A DNA stretch of 64,000 nucleotides from G963556115 sp963678205 (GTDB taxonomy: Bacteria > Planctomycetota > SZUA-567), in contig OY782760.1 of assembly GCA_963678205.1 (NCBI GenBank), positions 1,240,001 through 1,304,000 on the forward strand, written 5' to 3'. Below, piece after piece: positions 34,208 to 41,562 of this stretch. Positions within the stretch are counted from its first letter, which is position 1, and each line of letters begins with the position of its first letter. The notes below the pieces were generated by a model. That model searched no databases. It was not told the origin of the DNA and saw only the letters and a list, made by a program, of their open reading frames with translations. Both the position numbers and the translations under genes were made by a program.

Positions 34208-35737
34208 TTAATTTTGACCTTTATGTTTTTTATTGTATTCTTTTGGGGTTGTTGTTAGTCCAGCACTATTAAACAACGTACCTATTCTAGTAATAAGCGC
34301 GCCTAATCCAATATAACCGAGTATGACCTGTATCGAGACAATAATGTGTCCAACGTAACTTGCTGGATTAACAGTGATATCACCAAAACCGAGTGTGGTC
34401 ATTGTAACTATTGAAAAATATATAGATCTTAGTACTATTTGAATATTATTCAGAGCAAGTTTATTCTTAATTAAATTTTGACTATCTATGTCATAATTTA
34501 TAGTGTTTATTTTTGGTGTCAGCTCAATTAATGGATTGTTTGTATAATATCCTATTAGGTATATTCCCGAAAAAATTAGTGAAATAATGGATAATGTAAA
34601 AAATATTCTTAATGTGGAATAGCCATAATTAGTTGACCACCAGAAAAGGTTTATAGCTGTTTTAATTGGGCTTCGTAGATAAATAAACGCATTATAAAAG
34701 AAGCAATGGATTATAATAATTGGCGAGAGCAAAATTTTATATTTACTTATTTCAGAAATGGGTTCTGTGAGTGAAACGGGTTTTTCTGGGTAATCATAAT
34801 ATACTTCCCAGTTGTATTTTCTTCTGTTATATTCTAAGACAGATTTTAATTCTTCACTAATATTAATATTATTTAAATTTACATTAGTAAGTTGAATGTC
34901 TGAAATGGAATGTTTTTCCGAAGGCTTGAAGAACATTCCATTTGCTGTTGATGTCGAAAAGTCAGTGCCATAAAAATTTGTTTCCCTACACCTTGTATTA
35001 TTAAAAATTACATAATTTAATTTAACATTTGGAAAGTCTACAGTGTCTAATGTAGCCTTTGAAAAATTGGTATCGGTTAATGTAGCCTTTGAAAAATTGG
35101 TATTGGTTAATGTAGCCTTTGAAAAATTGGTATCGGTTAATGTAGCCTTTGAGAAATTAACATTTATGAATTCAGTCTTTGAGAAATTAACATTTATGAA
35201 TTCAGTCTTTGAAAAATCTGCATCTCTAAATGTAGTATTTGAAAAATTAACATCTATAAACAGAGAATTAATGAATGAACAGGAATAAAAGGAGGGCTTT
35301 GATAAATTAACATTGTAAAGAGATAAATTATAGAATTCAATTTCACGTATCACTGGACAACCATTTCGGTTATTACAATAAGTTTCCCATTCATTACGAA
35401 TATTTGCTAAGCGCTCTTTATCATATAAATGGTAATATACAAGCTTTAAAAACATTTTTAAAACTTGTGTATGAAATTGTACCTTAAGATATGATAATTT
35501 TTTAAAATATTCATAATAATTACCCTCAATTTCCCAAATTTCCCATAAATTTCCAGACTCGCGAAACTCTTTATGCCATTCTTGAGAAACGCTATTAACT
35601 AGTTGGTCTAAATAATCGTCAACATTTTGTTGGTCTTGTTTGATGAGAGAAAAGCGCTTTGTATGATCATTAGCGTTACTGTCTTTATTTAAAATATTTT
35701 TATTGATGCAAAAATACATATTTGATCGTTTAGCCAT
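34208..35737 (-). CDS. Pentapeptide-repeat protein fused to a two-helix potassium channel
   Basis: A 509-residue protein in three parts: an N-terminal region, a run of pentapeptide repeats (about residues 155-260, built on NFSKATLT-like units), and a C-terminal ion channel with helices near residues 375 and 460-480. The selectivity filter is TLGFGD at residues 448-453, preceded by the pore helix SIVTMT. I chose the ATG at 35737, which has an AAGGA site. A phage-carried K+ channel could alter membrane potential, for example to block superinfection; that is inference. Confidence 0.85.
   Translation of the reverse strand: MAKRSNMYFCINKNILNKDSNANDHTKRFSLIKQDQQNVDDYLDQLVNSVSQEWHKEFRESGNLWEIWEIEGNYYEYFKKLSYLKVQFHTQVLKMFLKLVYYHLYDKERLANIRNEWETYCNNRNGCPVIREIEFYNLSLYNVNLSKPSFYSCSFINSLFIDVNFSNTTFRDADFSKTEFINVNFSKTEFINVNFSKATLTDTNFSKATLTNTNFSKATLTDTNFSKATLDTVDFPNVKLNYVIFNNTRCRETNFYGTDFSTSTANGMFFKPSEKHSISDIQLTNVNLNNINISEELKSVLEYNRRKYNWEVYYDYPEKPVSLTEPISEISKYKILLSPIIIIHCFFYNAFIYLRSPIKTAINLFWWSTNYGYSTLRIFFTLSIISLIFSGIYLIGYYTNNPLIELTPKINTINYDIDSQNLIKNKLALNNIQIVLRSIYFSIVTMTTLGFGDITVNPASYVGHIIVSIQVILGYIGLGALITRIGTLFNSAGLTTTPKEYNKKHKGQN
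35049..35258 (-). repeat. Seven tandem 30-bp repeats (pentapeptide coding)
   Basis: Seven consecutive 30-base units, the first three almost identical. Each encodes two pentapeptides of the channel gene. Divergence increases along the array (toward 35258), suggesting recent expansion at the near-identical end. Confidence 0.88.
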
Positions 35738-35815
35738 TTTAAACATTCCTTACATATTCTTTAATGCTCAGATTATATCAATGGTCGTACTTAATGTAAA
35801 GTTTTTATTCCTTTG

Positions 35816-35842
35816 TTAGGTAGTCCACTATACCAGAAGGAG
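35816..35842 (+). promoter_or_regulatory. Proposed phage RNA polymerase promoter ahead of the late genes
   Basis: The 22-base sequence at 35821-35842 occurs identically at 51975-51996. It contains CACTATA, the -7 to -1 core of T7 and SP6 promoters, and T residues sit where T7's -17 would be. It lies just before the first late gene. The downstream AGAAGGAG also serves as ribosome site. Confidence 0.7.
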
Positions 35843-35851
35843 ATATACATC

Positions 35852-36094
35852 ATGCCAAAAGATACAGTAAACGAAATTAATAAGGTATTGGGTCGAGGTG
35901 AGCCACAGCAACAGCAGCACACACAAATCGATTTGTCAATAAAAGATGAGGCTGAAAAGATTGTCGCTGACCTCGAAATCCAATTTCCAGAAAAATTCAT
36001 ATTTAATACAGATCGTGAAGCTTACATGTGCATAGGGGCACGTGAGGTGATTGATTATTTAAAACGTACATATCTTAAAGATAAGGAGAAATAA
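35852..36094 (+). CDS. Hypothetical protein, first late gene
   Basis: An 80-residue soluble protein with a Gln-rich stretch (GEPQQQQHTQ). The ATG at 35852 has a strong AAGGAG site that is part of the 16-base word shared with the phage T7 gene 10 leader. No family is recognised. Confidence 0.65.
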   Translation: MPKDTVNEINKVLGRGEPQQQQHTQIDLSIKDEAEKIVADLEIQFPEKFIFNTDREAYMCIGAREVIDYLKRTYLKDKEK

Positions 36095-36096
36095 CG

Positions 36097-36489
36097 ATGG
36101 ATGAAAATACAGAACAAAAGCTGTTATTTGAAAGTGTTATTACTATGGGGCAGTCAGCATTGAAGTATTCGTTTATTGCAAATTCAGGGGCAGTTGTATT
36201 GATTTTCGGTCTCATATCTAAAGCAATTGGTGGCTATAGTGGCACAGAGTTAGCTTCACCGATACTGGCTTTTTCATTAGGAGTATTGACCGCATTAGTT
36301 GCAACAGGTCTTGCGTATACCGCTCAATGTATCTTCGGGATTGAGTCAATATACAAAATCAAACAAATTTTCAAGATTGATACATTTAAGCTTGGAGATA
36401 TAGCACATGTAGCTACAGCGGTGTTTGTTGTTCTAAGCTACATCCTTTTTGCTATTGGGTGTTATCTTACATATTTTGCATTGAAATAA
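36097..36489 (+). CDS. Phage membrane protein, three to four helices
   Basis: A 130-residue protein with hydrophobic segments near residues 25-45, 55-80 and 105-128. It starts 2 bases after the preceding gene. A holin-type role is conceivable from topology, but there is no family match and T7's holin is placed elsewhere. Confidence 0.65.
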   Translation: MDENTEQKLLFESVITMGQSALKYSFIANSGAVVLIFGLISKAIGGYSGTELASPILAFSLGVLTALVATGLAYTAQCIFGIESIYKIKQIFKIDTFKLGDIAHVATAVFVVLSYILFAIGCYLTYFALK

Positions 36490-36522
36490 TAAATAAATTA
36501 ATAAGTGGAGGAGGAATTTACT

Positions 36523-36783
36523 ATGTGTCTTGGAGGAGGGGGAAGCGGACGTACTGTTGAGTATCAGGCAGCAGAACCAACAGTTATAGCACCGCCAACA
36601 ACTACTGTTGAATTAGATGAAAGCGATGTAGAGTCAACAAAAACGGATGATTCAAGTACTACAGGTCGTCAGACCTTACGTAATGATCTAACGTCTAGTA
36701 ATATGGGAAGTTCTATAGCTGGGCAGGGATTAAATATCCTTGGATCACCAAATCTTAACCAGAAGAAAGTAGCACCTAAATAA
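36523..36783 (+). CDS. T7 gp7.3-like tail assembly/ejected virion protein
   Basis: An 86-residue protein starting MCLGGGGSG, with a Pro/Thr-rich middle and the ending GRQTLRNDL...GQGLNIL, which resembles the GRKxxR...GGGINI tail of T7 gp7.3. The ATG at 36523 has a GGAGGAGG site. It lies directly before the portal gene, as in T7, and overlaps its start by one base. Confidence 0.65.
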   Translation: MCLGGGGSGRTVEYQAAEPTVIAPPTTTVELDESDVESTKTDDSSTTGRQTLRNDLTSSNMGSSIAGQGLNILGSPNLNQKKVAPK

Positions 36784-38405
36784 TGGATAATCAGAATGGC
36801 CACGTAAAAGAGCTCTATGATAAACGAGCGATAGACCGTGAACCGTATCTCAAGCGAGCAAGAGCAAATGCACTTCTGACTAAGCCATACCTGATTCCTT
36901 TGGATGATACACCGCAAGGTCAGCAGGACTTTCCTGATACATGGCAGAATATAGGGTCTAAGGGTACGAGTTCGTTTGCTTCCAAGCTGTCGCTTACTTT
37001 ATTTCCATATCAGACTACATGGTTTCAATATTCAATTACTAATCGTGTTGATAAAGACGCTATGCTTCAATTATTGGGTGCTGAAGGGTTACAGCAGGTA
37101 GAATATGATCTTGCATGCCGTGAAGAGGATATCAGGAAATACACAGAGACAACAGATCTTAGAGCCGGTTGTAATGAATGGTTTGAGCATATTATTGTTG
37201 CCGGTAATGTTCTTGCGTGTGTGCCACTAAATAACTCACCTATGCGCTCTTATGGACTCAACAGATATGTTGTGAAGCGTAAATATGGCGGTGATATGCA
37301 AGAGATAATTATCAAGGATGCGGTAAGGCCTTCGTCTTTGCCTTACGATGTTATTGAGTATTGTGGCATAACACCGGACGAAGAAGACAAGCCTATTGAT
37401 ATTTATGTCTGGGTAAGAAAGGATGGTAAGCGCTGGGTTGCTAGTCAGGAACTCGAGGGGGTCATGCTTCCTGAAGAGGGTACACCTGAGTCTCACACAG
37501 GGGCATGGGAAGTATTTCCGGAAGATGCCTGTCCTTATATTGCTATGCGTTGGCGTTGTGCTTATGGTGAGGACTATGGGCGTTCATTTATCGATGATTT
37601 CTTTGGTGATTTATACAATCTTGAAGTTATTACTAAAGCACTGCAAGAAGGTGCGCAGATATCTGCAAGAATGCTCTTCGGGATAAAACCTGGGGCGCAG
37701 GCAGATGCCGAAGAAATTGCAAGTGCTGCCAATGGTGCTGTGATTACAGCAGACTTTTTAAGTGATGTAACACCTATGCAGATCGGTAAGCAGATGGATT
37801 TGTCTGTTGCTGAGAAGCTACAGAATAAACTTGAACGTGAAATATCATTGATGTTCAGAATAAAACAGGCTATCCAGCGGCAAGGTGAGCGTGTTACAGC
37901 TACTGAGATACAAGAGCTTGTTAATGATCTTAATGAAAGCACTGGTGCGGTATTTGCTCTATTCATGAGAGAAGTACAGACACCAATCGTCAAGCTCCTA
38001 AGCCGACGTATGGAGCGATTAGGAAAGATCAAACCAATTCCTGATGATTTATTTGATACTTCAATCGTTACAGGTTTGGAAGCATTAGGACGTACAAGAG
38101 ATCTACAGAAGAAATTAAGTTTCATTCAAACACTTGCTACTACTCTTACCCCAGAACTTACATTACAACATTTGAATCCGACGGTATTGATTAAAGGTAT
38201 TATGACAGATATGCAGTTAGATATGCCAGGTTTAGTTAAAACAGAAGAACAGCTTGCACAGGAAAAAGAACAAGCTATGCAAATGCAGCAAGCTCAAATG
38301 ATGGCGCAATATGCTGGACCAGCAGCGCAAGTATTTGGTAAGGCTATGGAGCAAGGACAACAAATAGAACAAAGCGGGCAAGGTGCACCGCAACAACAGA
38401 CATAA
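36783..38405 (+). CDS. Portal (head-tail connector) protein, T7 gp8-like
   Basis: A 540-residue protein collinear with T7 gp8 (536 residues): FPDTWQNIGSKGTSSFASKLSLTLFP near residue 45, VAGNVLACVP near 140, RTMG-type MRWRCAYGEDYGRSFIDDFFGDL near 255 written in two blocks, and RQGERVTATEIQELVNDL near 365. The C terminus is Gln/Met-rich. It forms the dodecameric ring through which DNA enters and leaves the capsid. Confidence 0.93.
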   Translation: MDNQNGHVKELYDKRAIDREPYLKRARANALLTKPYLIPLDDTPQGQQDFPDTWQNIGSKGTSSFASKLSLTLFPYQTTWFQYSITNRVDKDAMLQLLGAEGLQQVEYDLACREEDIRKYTETTDLRAGCNEWFEHIIVAGNVLACVPLNNSPMRSYGLNRYVVKRKYGGDMQEIIIKDAVRPSSLPYDVIEYCGITPDEEDKPIDIYVWVRKDGKRWVASQELEGVMLPEEGTPESHTGAWEVFPEDACPYIAMRWRCAYGEDYGRSFIDDFFGDLYNLEVITKALQEGAQISARMLFGIKPGAQADAEEIASAANGAVITADFLSDVTPMQIGKQMDLSVAEKLQNKLEREISLMFRIKQAIQRQGERVTATEIQELVNDLNESTGAVFALFMREVQTPIVKLLSRRMERLGKIKPIPDDLFDTSIVTGLEALGRTRDLQKKLSFIQTLATTLTPELTLQHLNPTVLIKGIMTDMQLDMPGLVKTEEQLAQEKEQAMQMQQAQMMAQYAGPAAQVFGKAMEQGQQIEQSGQGAPQQQT

Positions 38406-38422
38406 ATATGAAAGGATATAAA

Positions 38423-38893
38423 ATGCCGGAAAGTAAAGAAGAAACAAAGACAGAGACTAAAACAACAACTGCTACAAAGAAGAAGACAGAGGAATCAGCG
38501 CAGGCCGATACTGTATTGACGAAGGTGTTAGAAAGGCTTGACAAGCTTGAAAGTTCTAACGAAAGACTCGAAGCTGATAACAAAAAGCTCAAGACGGAAA
38601 ATAAAGATCTTAGTGAATTCTCTAAAGAGAATGCAGAACTGAAAAGCAGGCTGGATGCTATGAATAAGCAGCTTGATAGTATTAATGTTGCTGAGAAGCT
38701 TACACAGGAACAAAAGCGACAGATTTGGGAGGCTATGAGAGAAGAACGTTACAACCAGATCAGAGCCAGTGATGATGACAAATTCCATATTCATACTGCT
38801 AAAGATAAACCAATAACAACTGAAACAATAAAGAAGGAGCGAAAAGAAGCAAAGGCGCAAAGAGAAGCAGCAGCGCAAAACAAATCAGAATAA
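38423..38893 (+). CDS. Coiled-coil hypothetical virion-region protein
   Basis: A 156-residue, highly charged protein with a Thr/Lys-rich N terminus and a long coiled coil (about residues 35-95). The ATG at 38423 has a GAAAGGAT site; an ATG 15 bases earlier lacks one. It lies between portal and scaffold and is followed by a terminator. Its role is unknown; an assembly helper is possible. Confidence 0.65.
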   Translation: MPESKEETKTETKTTTATKKKTEESAQADTVLTKVLERLDKLESSNERLEADNKKLKTENKDLSEFSKENAELKSRLDAMNKQLDSINVAEKLTQEQKRQIWEAMREERYNQIRASDDDKFHIHTAKDKPITTETIKKERKEAKAQREAAAQNKSE

Positions 38894-38929
38894 CAATGGG
38901 ATAATATTTTATATTTTAATTTATGAGTA

Positions 38930-38958
38930 AAGCCGAGGCGTAATGCTTCGGCTTTTTT
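38930..38958 (+). terminator. Rho-independent terminator before the scaffold gene
   Basis: A 10-bp stem with one G-U pair (38930-38939 with 38945-38954), a 5-base loop and a T run. Confidence 0.85.
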
Positions 38959-38977
38959 GTATTTATAGGAGTTAATT

Positions 38978-39787
38978 ATGAATGTAGAAAATAATAGTAA
39001 TATCGAAGCGTTGAGTCAAGGCGCTTCAAATCATTCAGAACAAAATGACGTGGTAGCGCCAAATCCACCAGTACAGGAAAATAAAAATATTGAGGTGCCA
39101 CCACAAACAAATATGCCACAACCAGAACAGAATCAAATACCTGAGAAAAAAGAATCTGAGCAGCCAACTCATGAGCAGTTATCAAATGATGCCAAGAGTG
39201 TACTTGAGACTGTGAAGCTTGACTCTGCTACTGTGGAAAAAGAATGGTTTGATAACGGGGGTAAACTCACAGATGACACCTACAGCGCTTTAGAGAAGGC
39301 AGGGATTTCGCGCGATATAGTTGATAACTACGGCAAGATGCTTCAGTCGAGCCAACAGCAGTCTTTTGAAACTCAAAAAACGAATTATCAATCTGCTATT
39401 GATAATGTGACAGGCGGAAGGGAAGAGACAGTAAAGCTGGTTGATTTCTTGAATAGTGGTGCAATCCCATCAAGTGAATACCAGGCACTTTATGCACAGC
39501 TTGATAGAGGCGATGTGAAACAAGGTGAAGCTGCAATTAGACGTTTACAAAATCTTTATTCAGAAAAATACGGTAAAGACGGAACGCCAGTACAGGGGTT
39601 GCATGCAAATACGGCTACTTATGGTGATGTGTTTAATTCATCTAATGAAGTATCACTAGCCTTTAAAGATGCATCCAAGGGGGACCCCCGAACTGAGGAT
39701 CAAAGACAAGATATTGTTCTTGAAAAATTATCAAGAACAAATGAAGCACGTAAAGCCCGTGGTTTGCCGGCTTTTTATGCTGGGTAA
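38978..39787 (+). CDS. Capsid assembly scaffold protein, T7 gp9-like
   Basis: A 269-residue protein with a Pro/Gln/Glu-rich, disordered N-terminal 70 residues and a helical C-terminal half. The stretch KLTDDTYSALEKAGISRDIVDNY corresponds to LTDETLAKLE...SRDFVDQY-type blocks of T7-like scaffolds. Its position between portal and capsid supports the call. It guides procapsid assembly and is then lost. Confidence 0.85.
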   Translation: MNVENNSNIEALSQGASNHSEQNDVVAPNPPVQENKNIEVPPQTNMPQPEQNQIPEKKESEQPTHEQLSNDAKSVLETVKLDSATVEKEWFDNGGKLTDDTYSALEKAGISRDIVDNYGKMLQSSQQQSFETQKTNYQSAIDNVTGGREETVKLVDFLNSGAIPSSEYQALYAQLDRGDVKQGEAAIRRLQNLYSEKYGKDGTPVQGLHANTATYGDVFNSSNEVSLAFKDASKGDPRTEDQRQDIVLEKLSRTNEARKARGLPAFYAG

Positions 39788-39808
39788 AAATTGATTAGAT
39801 TTTATTTT

Positions 39809-39841
39809 GAGGTCGCAACGTAATGTAGCGACCTCTTTTTA
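39809..39841 (+). terminator. Rho-independent terminator between scaffold and capsid genes
   Basis: An 8-bp perfect stem (39809-39816 with 39828-39835), an 11-base loop and a T tract. Confidence 0.82.
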
Positions 39842-39869
39842 TTTATTAAGAAGAAGGAGAGAAAGGAAA

Positions 39870-40838
39870 ATGGCTTTTCCAAATTCAGCTAGTAATATCA
39901 CGCTTCCTGGTCAGCAGAATCTGACGGGGGATGAGGAAGCACTCTTTAGAGATAAGTTTATCCCGAAAGTAATGTTGTTGTATGAAGCGAAATGTGTGTT
40001 GAACGGTCTGTTTAGAGAGGAATCACTATCTGGTGAAAATGCATATACAGAGACCGTTATGGGCAGGACAAAGGTCAAGACTCAGCAAAATCGAGGTGAC
40101 TATCTGCAGTCTGAACTTGTTGAAAGCGCAAAAGTTACTATCGGGCTTGATAATCCAGAATATGCAAAAATCGCTGTTGACCGTACAGACAGGATGAAGA
40201 CCAAAATCCTTATTGATAATCATTTTCGTAAAGAGATGGCGAGTGCTATGGCCAAGTATACAGAAGGTAGAAGAATCTGTGAACTTGCCAAAGCTGCAAG
40301 AGCTAGTCACGCCTTGACTTCTGAGGTTGGTGGTTCTGTTATGAGTGGTGTTGACTTAAGTACAGAGTCGTCACTTTCCGGTAAAGGCGAAATGCTTTAT
40401 GACGCAATTTCAAATGGTGTTCAGACGTTTAGAGATAAAGACGTTGATGATGAGTTATTTGTTGTCTTAACAGAAAGCCATATCAAATACTTGCGTAAAT
40501 ACGAAAGAGTACTTAATTCTGATTATGGTAATAATGCAAATACTCAGACATGGGGACTTCAGGGTACGCTTGCAGGGGTACATGTATTGGTTTCAAATCA
40601 CGCTAACTCATTCTATGGTACTAATGTTACTGAGATTGAAAAGCATGAAGTTGATATGACCAATACGGTTGCATTGATGTTTGCTCGTGATGCAATTCTT
40701 GAAACCAAGCTCCAGGGTAATCAGTGGTACTTTATTGATGATCCAGATAGACGAGAATACCGTATTCAGATCGATGCTGTACAGGGGTGTGGTGTGCTTA
40801 ACCCTACATGTGCTCTTGAGATTTCTAAAGCTTCATAA
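39870..40838 (+). CDS. Major capsid protein, T7 gp10-like
   Basis: A 322-residue protein in the capsid position, with the T7-like patterns ALFRDKFIPKVMLLYEAK and LAGVHVLVSNH. It should adopt the HK97 fold and form the icosahedral shell. The ATG at 39870 follows AAGGAGAGAAAGG; an upstream in-frame ATG would run through the terminator hairpin and is rejected. Two strong hairpins follow the gene. Confidence 0.92.
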   Translation: MAFPNSASNITLPGQQNLTGDEEALFRDKFIPKVMLLYEAKCVLNGLFREESLSGENAYTETVMGRTKVKTQQNRGDYLQSELVESAKVTIGLDNPEYAKIAVDRTDRMKTKILIDNHFRKEMASAMAKYTEGRRICELAKAARASHALTSEVGGSVMSGVDLSTESSLSGKGEMLYDAISNGVQTFRDKDVDDELFVVLTESHIKYLRKYERVLNSDYGNNANTQTWGLQGTLAGVHVLVSNHANSFYGTNVTEIEKHEVDMTNTVALMFARDAILETKLQGNQWYFIDDPDRREYRIQIDAVQGCGVLNPTCALEISKAS

Positions 40839-40857
40839 ATTAATAGAGGCTGTCCTT

Positions 40858-40904
40858 TAGTGGTTTAACTTAACTCTTAAAACCGATGTGGAAACCACTA
40901 TTTT
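40858..40904 (+). terminator. First hairpin after the capsid gene
   Basis: A 9-bp stem TAGTGGTTT/AAACCACTA (40858-40866 with 40892-40900) followed by TTTTG. The loop is long (25 bases), so it is weaker than the second hairpin. Confidence 0.5.
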
Positions 40905-40922
40905 GTTAACTCCTTGTACTCG

Positions 40923-40958
40923 TGAGTAGGCATTCCCAATAAATGCCTACTCATTTAT
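40923..40958 (+). terminator. Strong terminator after the capsid gene (T-phi-like)
   Basis: A perfect 12-bp stem (40923-40934 with 40942-40953) and a 7-base loop with a T-rich tail. Phage T7 also has its main terminator just downstream of the capsid gene. Confidence 0.82.
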
Positions 40959-40977
40959 ATTATATGAGATGAAAATA

Positions 40978-41562
40978 ATGATTAAAAACGAACTTGATGG
41001 TGTAAACAGATTACTTAAAGCTATTAGCGAGAACTCTATTGCTAGCTTGAGTTCTGAGACCCTTAACAATAATCTCGATGCTCAAGATGCGCTAAATACG
41101 CTACAACAGAAGACTTCTGAAATACAGGAGCAAGGAGTTTATGTCAATGTTGAAAAAATGACATTGAGTCCAGAAACTAATAAGAAAATGGAATTACCAG
41201 AAAATACGCTAAACGTAATGAGTGCTGGTAAAGATAGCTATAGAGAGCTTGTGCAGCGTGGCAGCAAACTTTATGACAAAGATAATTCAACATATGAGTT
41301 TGATAACTCAATCTATGTTGAACTGACAATGGAACTTAGTTTTGATGAGCTTCCACAATCTGTTAAGAATTATATTATTATGATTGCGGTCGTAGCATTC
41401 AAGATTGAAAAGCAGGGGGATAAGACAAGACTCCCTTACACAGAGAATCAACTTAATATGGCTAGAGCCGCACTAGATAAGACTAAAACTAAAAATACCA
41501 AACCAAATATGCTTACTGATAGCGATACGCATTTGGGTAAATATCATAATAGGTTACTATAA
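40978..41562 (+). CDS. Tail tubular protein A, T7 gp11-like
   Basis: A 194-residue protein collinear with T7 gp11: VNRLLKAISENSIASLSS at the start, QEQGVYVNVEKMTLSPE, and FDELPQSVKNYIIMIAV near residue 120. It forms the ring between portal and nozzle. I prefer the ATG at 40978 (GAGATG 7 bases before it) to one at 40969. The stop overlaps the next start (TAATG). Confidence 0.87.
   Translation: MIKNELDGVNRLLKAISENSIASLSSETLNNNLDAQDALNTLQQKTSEIQEQGVYVNVEKMTLSPETNKKMELPENTLNVMSAGKDSYRELVQRGSKLYDKDNSTYEFDNSIYVELTMELSFDELPQSVKNYIIMIAVVAFKIEKQGDKTRLPYTENQLNMARAALDKTKTKNTKPNMLTDSDTHLGKYHNRLL

Noticed and set aside
35049..35258. CRISPR array
   Set aside because: The 30-base units are contiguous without spacers and encode pentapeptides in frame on the minus strand.
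35043..35288. Plus-strand gene over the tandem repeats
   Set aside because: It is the antisense shadow of the pentapeptide repeats; the minus-strand frame has clear domain structure.
35835..35850. Vector contamination suggested by T7-like words
   Set aside because: The two T7-identical words are far apart, sit in native phage genes and leaders, and no vector sequence surrounds them.
36230..36243. Minus-strand CCACTATA as an antisense phage promoter
   Set aside because: Only the core matches, it lies inside a coding gene, and such 8-mers are expected by chance in AT-rich DNA.
39807..39869. Upstream extension of the capsid gene
   Set aside because: It would translate through the terminator hairpin and has no ribosome site; AAGGAGAGAAAGG points to 39870.
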